From Pontederia crassipes (lineage: Eukaryota; Streptophyta; Magnoliopsida; Commelinales; Pontederiaceae): a DNA stretch of 64,000 nt. Numbering within the stretch: the stretch's first letter is position 1; each line of letters starts with the position of its first letter. The position numbers and the translations under genes are program-made. The stretch is taken from the NCBI GenBank assembly GCA_030549335.1, contig CM060198.1, forward strand, positions 59,969,453 to 60,033,452, given 5' to 3'. The notes under the pieces are model-generated. The model ran no database searches. It was not told where the DNA came from and saw nothing but the letters and a program-made list of their open reading frames with translations. Shown in pieces: positions 44,438-57,100 of this stretch.

Positions 44438-46957
44438 TGTAACGCCCCGAGGCCCACGTGACTTTCACGTGCTCAGAGTCGTCCCAGAGGCGCTACTCAA
44501 TTTTCTATAAAACATTTTTTTGCGGAATATAAACAATAATTGCGGAAGACTTTTTCAATAATAACAACTAATAATCCATTATATTCAAAATAATTAAAAT
44601 ATTAATAAGTTCACAATTCTAATAAATGCGGAAATAATAAAAACTAGACAACTCAATCTAGAACATGTGCAACATCTGTCTATCACCGAGCATAGCCACC
44701 TGCAGGATCATCCTCTATCAAAGTACTTTCACCTGCACGGATCCAGGTACAGGAAAATATCCATGAGTATAAAAATACTCAGTACGTAGGGTCTACTAAA
44801 CAATCAATATGCTCAAATAAAAAAAATAAGATATAATCAATGATGAGTCAATTGAGCAATCAATACAATAATCAATTTACAATATAACGATTTATCAACA
44901 TGAGCAACTATATCAAGTTATGGTCAAAAGACCAATCAATAGAAATGGCAATTAATAATTGCCTAATCAATTGGATCGATGATTCAATATAACAATAGAA
45001 CAATAAAATCATAAATCAATAGGAAGGATCATGAAAAGATCAGATGATCAATCAATATTGATTTAGCAATTAAATGTCTGATCACTATGACACTATTCAA
45101 TTCAACAATTTTCAATTCAATATCAATGGTCATTGGTCAATTACAATTCAATTCGATTCAATGGGCGGAGGCAATGCCAGTCAACGCCAATATCCAAATG
45201 ACCATGATCTATTCAATTCGATTTCAATCCAACTCAATTCGATTCGATTTTAATTTAATTCAATTCAATTTACAATGTTCGGAGTTATCCAATTCAATGG
45301 GAGCGCTCGGTCAATTAAGGGACACCATGCCACTTTCATGCAGGCCAGTGGGGGATCAGTGCCACGGCAAGCCCAATACGATTCAATGGGTTCGTGTATG
45401 GTGGGGGACGAGTGACCATACACAGGACAGCCATAGTTTTTACACTATCTGCCCCATTCAATTCAATTCAATTCAATTGGTCCCGGCTTAGTGGCAATCA
45501 GTGAACATGGGCCCAGTAGCTTTCGGCTTTTATCTTGTTTACCTAAAATGTCTATCTTTAAATAAACTATCAATGAGATAAATTCTGAACTCCAAACTAA
45601 ATAGGTCAACAATACAATCAAAAATCAAAGTTCATCATAGTATAAACAAATCAATCACCAACAATATCATTGATACATTAATTAATAATAACGATAATAC
45701 TCAGTAATTAAAATTTACTAAATAATAACTCTCGGTGGTATTCTCTGTTCATTACGGCCGTAACATCATTTTTCTTTCTCTCTCAATCTTCTCTGATCTT
45801 TACGGCCGTAAATTCTCTCTCCAAATTTTTACCCCCTATTTCATTACTGTCATAAACTTTTACACCCTATTCTATTACGGCTTTCAACTTTTACTCCCTT
45901 TTCGTTACGGCTATTCCGTTACGGCCTATCCGTTACGGCCGTAAAACTCTGTTCTTCGGCCGTAACACATTTTTTTTTCTTTACGGCCAATCTATCTCCC
46001 CTTTTCTCTCTCTTCCTTTTCTCTCTCTCCCAACTTCTCGGCCGTAAAACCTCCTCTCCAATTTTTTTTTCTTTTTAATTCCATTACGGCCGAAAACCCT
46101 AACTCTTCGGCCGTAAAAACTCTACTCTCCTCTCTCTCTATTGTTTCATTACGGCCGAAACCTAACTCTTCGGCCGTAACATTATTATTTTTTTTTCTCT
46201 CGGCCGTAAAACCTCCTCTCCAATTTTTTTTTCTTTTTAATTCCATTACGGCCGAAAACCCTAACTCTTCGGCCGTAAAAACCCTACTCTCCTCTTTCTC
46301 TATTATTTTATTACGGCCGAAACCTAACTCTTCGGCCGTAACACTATATATATATATTTTTTTTTTTCTTTTACGGGCGTAAACGCTCATTCTCGACCGT
46401 AAAAATCACCTGTTGCGGTCGACGCCGACATCTATTACGGCCGACATCTTCTCTCTACCTTTTCTATTTCATTACGGCCGAAATCTAACTCTTCGGCCGT
46501 AACATTATATATATATTTTTTTTTGACAAAGTCGATCTGAATATGCTTTACAAAAATTAACATAATCTAATAAACCTACGGATCCCCTCTACGTACCTGC
46601 GAGCCTTGTCCTCTGAGGTCGCCGAAGACGAAGCCGAAAATCACGCAGACCGAGTCGTTCGTACCCCCTGCTCTTATTTATAGTGTTTATAGATTTTTAA
46701 TTATTCTCTAACCATATTATCTAATCTCAATCAAATTAAATCCTCTAATTTATCCTTTTAACCACTCCCTATTTTATTCTAATATTTAATTAGATAAATT
46801 ACGAAATTAATTGAATAATCCCATCCCAAATCAAACTCCTCTCAATTATTTTATTTTTATTTTCGGAATTATTAAATATAGTAATAACAATATTTCTTCA
46901 AAATAAAATAATAAAATATCTATTTATTAAACCTAAAAAAAAATCTGGGTCGTTACA
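44438..46957 (-). repeat. 5' LTR of the gypsy element
   Basis: Complete 2520-bp LTR, TGTAAC...GTTACA. It has a TATA-like motif in its promoter half (about 46672-46686) and the palindromic CGGCCGTAA array at 45750-46510. It lies between the gag leader and exon 1 of serpin copy 4, so its outward-facing start abuts the serpin coding sequence. Confidence 0.85.
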
Positions 46958-48417
46958 CGACGATCCACTTGTCCAACATCGGCCACCAGACCGCCTTCGC
47001 CCTCTGCCTTTCCATGGAAACATGGACGTCTCCCCGCTCTCCATCCACGTCGCGCTCGCGCTCGCCCTCGCCGCCGCCGGCGCCAAAGGCCAGACGCGCG
47101 ATCAGATCGTCTCCGCCCTCGTGGGACCCGATCGAGGGCAACGCCGCCGACCTCGACGCCCTCGCGACCCACCTCGTCGCCCCTGCGCTCGCGGACGGCT
47201 CCGCCCATGGCGGGCCCAAGTTGTCCTACGCCAATGGCGTCTTCATCAACGAGTCTTCAAAAATGAAGCCTGCATTCGAGGAGATAGTTGTTGGTCTCTA
47301 CAAGTCGGAGATCAATGCCGTAGATTTCCAGACAAAGGTGATATTTTTGTAATGATTACTCCCACGTTTAAACGAAGAGTAGCCTAATCTTTATTGAAAG
47401 GAAAAGGCTTAGTTTTAGCCGAAGTCTACTGCTAGGCCGTCTGATTCTTCCCTGTCATCAGTAATCAGCCTTGGCACAGTCTTATGTAACAAAATATACG
47501 AATTTATTAAGAAAAAGAAAGGAAAATAAATTGCAGGTAAAATATAGAATTTTATCTAGCTTTCATTCACAATAGAGATAAAATGATTATTGCTTTTTTG
47601 AGTTTTTGTCTGTTATATTACTCGTCTCTGATCTCCACACGATGTTAATCCTCTTCACATGTTTTGCGCTGATGCTGATTACATATAAAAGTTTGATGAA
47701 GTTGAAAAAGGAATCAATTCCTGGGTTGAGAATGCGACTGCAGGCCTGATCGAAGATCTGTTTCCTGCTGGAACCATTCTCGGTGGCACAAGGTTGGTGC
47801 TTGTGAATGCACTCTACTTCAAAGGAGAATGGTACCAAAAGTTCGCTGCATCCAGAACCAGGAACTCTGAATTCTACCTGTTGGATGGAACCTCGACAAA
47901 GGTGCCCTTCATGACCACAAGCGAAGATCAATATATATCCTCCTATGGTGACTTCAAGGTTCTCAGGCTCCCTTATTCGCGAGGCAGAGATGGAAGGCAG
48001 TTCTCCATGTATATCTTTCTGCCAGATGCACCGGACGGCATATGGAGCCTGCAGGAGGAGTCAGCTCTGATCCCGAGTTCTTGAGCCGTCGAAGTGGGAA
48101 ACTTCAAGCTGCCCAAGTTCAAGATATCATTCGGGTTTGACGCATCTGCAACCTTGAAGGAACTGGGAGTGGTGCTGCCCTTCAGCGAAAGGGGTGCTGA
48201 TTTCTCCGGGACGATGCATGCATGACGTCGAGCTTCGTGTATCGTAACTGAGGCCGCAGCTGCCACCGGTGTGGGGATGGTGGAGATCACATCGCTCAGG
48301 CCTAGGAGACGCATGGACTTCGTAGCTGATCACCCCTTCATCTTTTTCATCAGAGAGGACACGACGGGAGCGATCTTATTCGCTGGCCACGTCAAAAACC
48401 CTTCACTTTCTGCCTGA

Positions 48418-50819
48418 ATACTTCTGCAATGATGTCATAGTAGCCATTCTTCTAGACAACTTTTGTTATTTGATGCTGAATCGTGTGATAGAATTATCTG
48501 ACAGAGCGAAACAGAGTTGCCACTGGCATTTTGCAAGGATTGAATCCACAGAGCAGGTGCTTAAGTTAATGGGGGTACCAGCTTCAAGTTATACTCGGTT
48601 GAAAAGGGACAAGTTGACGTTGACTTTGACAATGGATTCGAATGAATCTCTTATAATTTTATAAAGATGACGTAACCCAAAGATTGAATCTTTGTGACAA
48701 AAAAATCATACTTATTAGTATCGAAAGATACTGTAAATCCTACGTTGTTTGGTGTTTGTCTACTGTATTTATACTTGATATCCCCTGGAATGCTCTGAGA
48801 TCGTGTTGATTTCTTAGGTGGACGACTGTCGACCTAATTGGCCCAAGATCTTTCCTTTTTTTTTTTTTTGCTTATTTAACAGGGAAAGTTATGCTGATCC
48901 TTAACTAAATGCAGTATACTGGAAATGCCAATATAGTGAAACAAGAAATTAAGGGGAAGCAATTGTATTATATGGAATTGCTTAGTTGTTGTAGTCTCTT
49001 CAAAAAATATGCTAGACATTTGTCTAAAACCAACAACCCAAAGAGTTGGTCCTTTTAATATGTTTTTTTTTTCATTATTGTTTTTTTGTAGGCAGTTGGT
49101 CATTTTCATGGTCAAGCTTTCCCAATAACATATCAATATCTTGTCAAACCTCACATCTCAAAATGTCGTTTCAATGGTGCTACTTGATTCTATATTTTGT
49201 TTCTGTAACTTGACTAATCAACATTTTAAATATATATGTGAAAGACTTCAAATTAAAGTATTATAATCTTAATATCCATAAATAATATTTTCCATAACCA
49301 ACTGAAGTCAAAATAAAATAATTTTATGTCCATATGTGAAAATTGTCGGTACCATTGTCATTTCTAGTACCTACTTATATGCATGGAGTGAAAAATTTCT
49401 TAATTCGTTGAAAAAAGAATAAATATTGATCAATAGAGTAGTATAAGCAATGAACAATTTAATAATCAATTAGTATGTGATCCTAAATCAATTATCAATT
49501 TATCAATCACTCTAAGTTAACAATTAGCAATGAAGTATAATCATTTTAACAATTAATAGTCTTTCATTATCAATACCAATTTCAATTAGATGTCAATGTT
49601 TAATTCAATATCAATATGAAAGTTATCATTATTAAAATCTTCAACCTTATCAGGCGAGTTATGTAGCGTTCGCAATCGTATTTTCTGGCACAACTTTTGG
49701 TCATATTTTTGGGCAACTATATGTAGGATTTTAAATATAAGTCATCTATGATACATAAGTTTATATTAATCAATATAGAAAAATCTTACGTACACCTTAA
49801 GTTGATTGAAAAAAAAAGGCTCTTTTTTCTCTCCAATCACCGTCAGTGTTGTGTTGTGCCTTCTTGAAACACAAGCAAACTCTCACTACTCTACTTTGAT
49901 ATTGTGCGTTGTGAGGGGATGAAGGCCATGACCTAGTTGCATCTTGGGATGAATGGAACAGGGGAAGAAAGAGCCATGTCATGCACTAAAATTATACAGA
50001 GAGGTTGAGGTTCTCCTTATGGGTTTTATCTTCTGTTTTAAACTTTAACTAATTCTCAACTTAAGATTTTTTTAAAATTAATTCTGATCAAGAATTTTAA
50101 TAATGAATACCTTACTTTAAAATTAATTTTTAAATTCGAATCTCCAATTTTAATCAGATTCAAACTCCTCTTTTCATCTTCCTATCTTTCCTTCATTCAA
50201 ATCCTTATATTATCTCCTGTTCAATCTTTTATTTTTTAAAATAAATATTACTTGAATTGGGTGGCAACACATATCGATTTGTTGTTCTCATGTTCCTGCG
50301 TTCTTATCAACTGAAATCATGCCAACGTGAGGGCTTTGTTTCTTGTTGATCTTTAGATTGTTTTCTAGTCCATCAGGTCTATCATAAATCAAAGGTCAGG
50401 ATGTTTTGCTGAAAATCTCGAGTTCTTCCCTAATTTTTTGCTGACTTCAATGAGCTGAGCATGTGTGGTTGTGGCTACTCATCCCTTTTATACTCTGATT
50501 TTGGAAAAGTCCTCAAAGGACTTCACATTCTATTATAATGTGTTGCTCATCAAATTTGATATTAAACAAGATGAACAGGTTCATGAAAAGAAAATAAAAA
50601 AGATGGTTGAAGATATCACATAATTATAGTTGTGATTTTTATTAAAAACTCCATAAAAAAAAGGACTCTTATCAACTGCAATTGAGTTTGTGAATTTTTT
50701 TAGTGGATGGAGTATGAGAAATATTACCCATCATGATATTGTCCTGATAGTCTATTCTTTTTTTTAGATTCTGTTGATTTTGATGGAATTATGAATTTTG
50801 TGCTGGTGCTGATTATTAG
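48418..50819. other. spacer between serpin copies 4 and 5
   Basis: No gene recognised. 49430-49640 is rich in ATCAAT/CAATTTA motifs that recall the gypsy LTR and may be an old LTR scrap. The segment 50030-50240 is AT-rich. 50760-50819 resembles the intron end that precedes exon 2 in the other serpin copies (TGCTGGTGCTGATTATTAG). Confidence 0.45.
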
Positions 50820-51427
50820 AGGTTAATGATGTTGCAAATGGAGTTAATTCCTTCTGGGTTGCGAGGAAAGAGCTGCTTCCTTCTGGAACTGTTGGCAGTA
50901 ACACAAGGTTGGTGCTTGCTGATGCAATATGCAGAAGTTCGATTCATCTGAAACTAAAGATTCTGAATCCTACTTATTAGATGGAACTTCAGACAAGTTC
51001 CTTTCATGACTGCAAGCGGAAAGCAAACTCTGTCGTCCTAGGACGGTTTTCCATGGAGTCTTCAGAGAAGATATAGCTTTGACTCCAAGTTCTGTATAGT
51101 GTAATATCCCGTTGCTGAAGGTTGCTGTGAGAAAGTTCAAGCTGCCCAAGATCAAGCATCTGTAGTCTTGACAGAATTGGGTTTGGTATCACCACCATTC
51201 ATCTCACTGATGCTGATTTCTCTCGTATGTTGGATTCACCTGCACTGACCGTAGCTTTCATGTGTCTGTCTCTCCATCAAAATCCATTTGTCTCTGTTGT
51301 GGGATCATACTTCATCACGCCTGTGGACTTTGAAGCAGATCATCCATTCACCTTTTCCATATGTGAATATGATACAGGAATTCTATTGTTTGCTGGGCAT
51401 GTTAGAAATCCTGTACTTGCTGCCTAA
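50820..51427 (+). pseudogene. serpin copy 5, decayed exon 2
   Basis: Begins after an intron-like acceptor (GATTATTAG) with VNDVANGVNS, ELLPSGTVGSNTRLVLADA, then KFDSSETKDSESYLLDGTS in a different frame, and later FKLPK, DADFSRMLDSP and FHVSVS. It finishes with VDFEADHPFTFSI, GILLFAGHVRNP and TAA at 51425-51427. Exon 1 was not found. Several frameshifts and a large internal loss remove the strand around YFKGEW, and the GTEAAAAT hinge is gone, so it cannot inhibit. Order of blocks matches the other copies. Confidence 0.8.
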
Positions 51428-51438
51428 ACCAAGGAGAT

Positions 51439-52147
51439 TTAGGCTGCCTTTGACGGCACGGAACATTTAAAAATGTTCCAGTTGTCTGCCAAACGTAATC
51501 GGTGACGGGAACAAAAAATGTTCCAGTCACATGAGCTGGACGAGAACATTTTGAGAAATGTTCTCGCCAACATTAGCGAGAACATTTGCCTTTTTTTTGT
51601 TCTTGAGCCGCAATCTTTTTTTTTAATTTCATCTATTTTTTAATTATTTTGATTTATATGTATATATAATTTATAATATATTAATACATTATTAAGGATA
51701 TTATAAAATAATTTATTAAATGTTATTAATTAAAAACTATAAAATAATGAGTTCTATAAATATTTTATTAATTAAACTATTCAATTATTTTAAAAAAAAA
51801 TAAATTATATTTGGATTTTAAAATGTACGTAAATTATAATATTATTAATATTTAAAATGTTTAATCAAAATAAATAAAAATAATATTAACAATATAACAA
51901 TTTACGTAATTATAATATTAATAATATATTCTTATTTACTATAATTTTATACCTCATAAAATAATAAATTATATTCTTAGTTCTTACTTTTTATCCAAAC
52001 ACCCACTAAAACTTATCCATCACATCAATTTTTTAAATTCTCATCATTACACTTTTTCATCCAAATACCAATCCAAACTTTTCTATCACATCAATTAGTT
52101 CTCGAGAACAAATGTTCTATAATGTTCTTGTACCAAAAGTAGACTTA
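51439..52147. mobile_element. PIF/Harbinger-like MITE, 703 bp
   Basis: Body 51442-52144 flanked by TTA (51439-51441 and 52145-52147). Ends are imperfectly inverted: GGCTGCCTTTGACGG then GGAACATT on the left, and GTCTACTTTTGGTAC then AGAACATT from the right. The interior is AT-rich without coding potential. Starts 11 bases after the serpin copy 5 stop codon. Confidence 0.5.
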
Positions 52148-52519
52148 GGGTCTGTTTGGTTCAAAATTCATTAAAGGAAAGGGAATGTAAAAAATGAAAA
52201 GAGAAAAGATGGGAAGGGAATGCGAATAATTACTCTTGTTTAGTTCACGTCATTAAAAGGAAGGAAAGAAAATAATGTTAAGTGATAATTTTATTTGGAC
52301 GATTATATTCTTTATATATATATTTATATGTTTAATTTATATGATTAAAAATGGAAATACATGTTATCCCTTTTTTTCACCTCGATTTGGGGGTGAAATA
52401 ATTGAAAGTTTCTCCTCCATTCTCCTCCAACTTAATTCAAACAAACAGAAAGAATCGATTCCTCTTCTTTCTCTTCCCATCGATTCCCCTCTTTTCACCT
52501 TCAACCAAACAGAGCCTTA
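52145..52519. mobile_element. Tourist-like MITE, 369 bp
   Basis: Body 52148-52516 with inverted ends GGGTCTGTTTGGTTC and, from the right, GGCTCTGTTTGGTTG, flanked by TTA at 52145-52147 and 52517-52519, as for PIF/Harbinger elements. It shares its left TTA with the preceding MITE. Confidence 0.75.
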
Positions 52520-54128
52520 TGCATCACATATCTGCGTATGCAAAAGAGGAACTGATATTTATGCATACTGAATTATGCCTAAATCAGGATGAAATGAGCT
52601 TCCCTTGCATCTTCAATGGTCAGTTATGCATCTCTTCCAAATTTACTTGCCCAAAAACCAAATTAGACTGAGAATCATGTCTATGTATGCAAAAGAGGAA
52701 CTGATATTTATTCCTGGCTTCCCCAAATGTCAAACCCGCATCAAAGGTTATGAGATAGATGGTATACATTTACATGACATGCAATGTTCAAGATGTCTTT
52801 CTTTTTCCATTTGACAGGGTTCATAAATGAAAAGAAACATGCCAGATCATTTTTACAGTGACATGCCAAATCATTATGATCATTTTTTATCTTCGTATGT
52901 CATGCAAGTTTATATGTAGAAACCTGCTCTGTGTAGCTCTCTGTCTACAATCCATCTACACACCAAAATGAAACCCCCTTCCTTTTCATTGAAGCAAAGA
53001 AAAAAAATCTTGAAGCATAGAGACAAGTGATTATTATTATTATCGTGCGACCTGCCACCAACATCATCCATCACTCCCTTTTTCCAAACATCAGAAAGAG
53101 ACGCAGAATCACACATCGAACAATTGAAATTCTGAGCTTCAGTTAGCCTTAGTTACCAAAAGATCTCACCTTTCTCTCTCATACATGCAGCATCCCCGAA
53201 AAGAGCTGCGGGTTGCCCGATGATGGATCATGGATCCATCACCTGATACATGTCGGTGCCGACCTTTCTAAATCCTACCTCCGTATCCGGTGGGAAGATC
53301 ATGCATCACACTTCCGCATGTGACTTCATAGTGGCACTGCAACTTGAGGAAGAAATCATCTCCAAAGTTGCATCTTTTACCATTCTTTCAACTGCTGCGT
53401 GGAGGCTGAGATCCTGATTAACATGAACTAAACAGTAGCTACTCACAAATTGTTCTGAATTGTATGCATACATGTAGTCTCTGTTGAAGTACTGATGCGA
53501 GTATGTGCATCTTTCTGCGTCCGTATAAGATGACTTCTCTCTTTACTACAAGGTCAAATGAATTAACTATACCGAAATTTCTAAAGATTGAGACATTTTT
53601 GGCTCCACGCCATCCATTTTCCAAAGTTGAACAGAAATATCAGATCAGTGTGACATATTTATAGTCCTTATCTATATAATAAGAGGAGTGATGTCTAATG
53701 CACACAGGAAAGATGACATTAACCTGCTATTTCAGCAGCTTGTGCAAATATTTATTCCACAAACAAAACCTTTGAGTTGACCTCCCTCCTGTACGTTTCC
53801 TTCTTCCCCTCTCTGGCATTTGCATGCTTATCTCCTCTCCAAAGTCTGGTCTTTTGTGCATAATATTTCTTAATTAAAGCTTCTCTCTCGGAGCTTCAGT
53901 GCCTCTTTTCATCAGAACTTGATTCCTAATCTGTCACCATACATCGAAAAAGAACTCTCACGTCGACGTCAGCTCTTTTCTTTAAGAGGCGTCGCTCTGT
54001 GTCTGCATCATCTGCTCTCTTGCAAGTTTCTTACAAGCTCCCCTTAATTGCAAGAATACTGGAAGAAAAGAAGAGGATAAGTTCGCAGCAACTGAGGACT
54101 GACAGTGCTTGGTGTGCCGGAGAAAAAG
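52520..54128. promoter_or_regulatory. upstream region of the NAT gene
   Basis: Presumed promoter and leader of the transporter gene. It contains a direct duplication: ATGCAAAAGAGGAACTGATA followed by TTTAT occurs at about 52537 and 52686. A pyrimidine-rich stretch lies at 53780-53910. TATA-like TATATAATAAGAGG at 53672-53686 is one candidate but is 440 bases from the ATG. No firm start site. Confidence 0.3.
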
Positions 54129-57100
54129 ATGGTGGAGACAGCAGTGCCGTATCAGCCGCCGCCGCTGCCTATGATGACGGCGATGCCCATCGGCGACGTC
54201 CACCAACCCACGGAGCAGCTTCTCAACATGAACTTCTGCGTCGACTCTAATCCTTCCTGGGGTGAGCCTGATTCTTCCCTTTGCTGCTTGCTTCTGTTGC
54301 CGTCTTTCTTTGATACTTCCAAGCACCAAACTGCTCCGTTTTTTTTTTTACTTGGTTCTTGGCAACTGCCAGACGTGAATTCTTGATTTTTATCTCTGCC
54401 AGGATTATTTGAAGAACAGAAAGAACGCAAATTTATGTGATAAATCTTAGATTCTTCTTCTGCTTTGTGGTTTTTATTGGTCAACTTTGATCTAATAAAG
54501 AAATCAGAAAAAGCCACTGTGAAAAAACGACTTCGTGCCAACTCTTTTGGATCCTTTCATAACAGTAGTTGTACCAAATTCCCTGAGAATAGCTTTTCCA
54601 CTAGGTGACTAAGCTCGTATGAGTAAAACATGGTTATGACCATTCCGAATTGTGTTGCACATTTGATGTGGTCATCTCAGAACACATAATTTGCAGCCGA
54701 GTTCTTACATCATGAATTGTTTTCCAATGTACAGTATCAGTGATTGTGCTTGGATTCCTACACTACATCGTGATGTTGGGGTCAATTGTGTTGCTTGCAA
54801 CCACGCTCGTTCCTCTGATGGGTGGAACCAGTGTAAATTACCATCTTCCTCTCAAGAGATAAATACTCCAAAATTCATGCTTTATTTGTGAGATGTAATG
54901 TGCTCTTCAATTATTTATTTTGTCTACATCTTCTTAACCAGGGAGATAAGGCAAGAGTCATTCAGACATTTCTGTTCATGGGCGGCATTAATACAATCAT
55001 TCAAACTCTTGTCGGAACAAGACTTCCCACAGTGATGAATGCTTCCTTTGCATTCGTTGTCCCTGTGACGTCTATAATCAGCGACTATGCGACGCAGGCC
55101 TATGATAGCGAACATCAGGTGCATGGGAAATTACAATTCCTTAATCCGTAGCTGTCCGAAATCTGTTTTCCAAGTTGTTCATGAACTGCATTAATTACTT
55201 TGTGAACTTGTAATGATCATAAGAACGTCTTATTGCTGAAATTATTCTCCATCCGTTCTACTGCAAGATTTTCATGCTGATCATGCCTCTGGTTGATTGC
55301 AGAGGTTTGTGCACACAATGAGAGCCATTCAAGGAGCGCTAATAGTCGCGTCAATTTTGAACATATTACTTGGATTCTCGAGGGCATGGGGAAATCTCTG
55401 GAAGTAGGAATGATATTTTCGCTGAAACTTGATGAAAATTGTTTTCTCTGAACGATTTGAATTTAAGGCATCAAATACCTTTTCAGGTTCTCCAGCCCAG
55501 TAATCTATGTTCCAGTGGTCTGCGTGGTAGGACTTGGTTTGTTCGAGAGGGGCTTTCCCCAGGTACATATACCCCTACAATCTACTAATTCAAACTCTTG
55601 CTTCAGAAACTAAAAGCTGCATCCTTTTGTCAATTGTTCAGGTAGGAAAATGTGTGGAAATTGGACTGCCAATGCTAATTCTAGTGGTTGTCGTCCAGCA
55701 GGTGGTTAAAGCACGTCCGTTTAGTTTTAGATTTAGATGATAGAATGTAGTATGATTTCAACTTATCCATATAATAATTTCTGCAGTACATGAGACACAT
55801 TTATCATAGGACAGATTTCGTATTTGAGAGGTTCGGTTTGCTCTTCTGTATCGTAATTGTCTGGATTTTTGCCGCTATTCTTACCGCCGGCGGTGCATAC
55901 AACCATGTCCCCCAGAAGACTAAGATGCATTGCCGGACCGACAGGTCCTACATCATCTCCTCTTCTCCATGGTAGACTTCAGTGACTATCTCTAGTTCTT
56001 GTTCCTCCCAGTTAACATGTCAAGATTTGGCTTTACACTGACAACAACATTTGACATTATGTTGCATCCAGGATTAAGATTCCATACCCATTCCAATGGG
56101 GTGCCCCAATATTCTCTGCAAACCATGCATTCGGAATGATGGGTGCAGTACTCGTTTCAGCTGTTGAGGTGAAACTTGATTATTTCATCATCCTTGCCTT
56201 CTATGTGAATCAATTGTGCATTGTATACAGTGCATTAATCTCTGCTGGCATTGCAGTTTACAGGGGCGAATTATGCAGCTTCGCGACTAGCAGGTGCCAC
56301 ATTACCTCCTGTACATGTGCTCTCTCGAAGTGTCGGCTATCAGGTTTCCCTGAACATTAACCAGTTGATATTTCCTTCAGTCTATTGTATTAACAATGCA
56401 AGATATTGTGATTTGTTGTATCGTACTTATGTATCAGCATTTAAGGATTGACACCCTATTCTTAACACTGCCTGTATGTGCAGGGTATTGGAATGCTTCT
56501 TGAGGGCTTATTTGGTTGTATTGCTGGTTCCAGTGCAGCAGTGTAAGTTATAACTGATTTTTGAATTCAAGCAATCAAAAGTTAAAACAATATAATCGAT
56601 TCGGTAAACTGTCACCCGTAGAATTTCAGTTCTCTTAGAGTTTTTCGATGTATCAAGTTTTCAAGTTCCAGACCAAGGCTGGTAGCAAATATGCAATTTC
56701 ATTAAATTCTTTCATCATCAAGTATCTTGGCCTTTGTTAAGGAAAGTGATGACTAATTGTAAGCTGTTGCGCGTGATTCGACAGATTAGAGTTATCAAAT
56801 GTGTTTTCTTGTGATCATTGTAAGGACTGACAAAGAATTATTCACAAGCTGTCTCAATGCTGATTGATTCACAACATAATGCAGCGAAAACGTGGGACTT
56901 CTTGGATTGACACGAGTCGGGAGCCGGAGAGTAGTGCAGATATCATCCGGTTTTATGATATTCTTCGGCATCTTCGGTATGCCAATTACTATGTTTTCTC
57001 CAAGGAGCCACAAAGAACAGACTATATATAAAGTTACCCTTCATTGACAGGAAAGTTTGGTGCTGTTTTCGCATCGATTCCGTTGCCAATATTTGCCGCG

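Larger units (their letters stand above)
37226..46957 (-). mobile_element. Ty3-gypsy (chromovirus-type) LTR retrotransposon, internally inverted
   Basis: 9.7-kb element in minus orientation. The 5' LTR is 46957 down to 44438 (2520 bp, from TGTAACGACCC to GGGCGTTACA). A primer-binding site GGTATCAGAGC (44424-44434, complementary to initiator Met tRNA) and gag N-terminal codons follow. The 3' LTR remainder is 39143 down to 37226. Between them, 39144-43868 is inverted and carries gag C-terminus, pol and the start of the 3' LTR. The target duplication is TGACG/CGACG. The two LTRs differ at only about a dozen visible positions over 1.9 kb, so insertion is recent. A TATA-like CTATAAATAAGAG lies in the LTR at 43626-43638 and, inverted, at about 46672-46686. 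It interrupts serpin copy 4. Confidence 0.85.
37220..48417 (+). pseudogene. serpin copy 4, split by a retrotransposon and frameshifted
   Basis: The ATG and second codon (ATGACG, 37220-37225) are separated from the rest of exon 1 (46963-47337) by the gypsy element. The flanks TGACG and CGACG form its 5-bp duplication with one mismatch. Exon 1 continues in frame with SNIGHQTAFALCLS, then shows a deletion and frame change near 47020 (MDVSPLSIHVALALALAAAG is in another frame) and returns near 47125 (NAADLDALATHL). A phase-0 intron follows, 47338-47691. Exon 2, 47692-48417, keeps [39 protein letters not shown], hinge [19 protein letters not shown] and a normal TGA, but has premature stops near 48082 and 48223 and a deletion before the hinge. 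Loop counting gives P1-P1' Ile-Thr. Non-functional. Confidence 0.85.

Noticed and set aside
37875..45491. Two same-sense 134-codon frames (37875-38279 and 45087-45491) as a conserved gene pair
   Set aside because: They are the same stretch of the gypsy LTR present in both LTRs; the products are low-complexity from ATTCAAT repeats.
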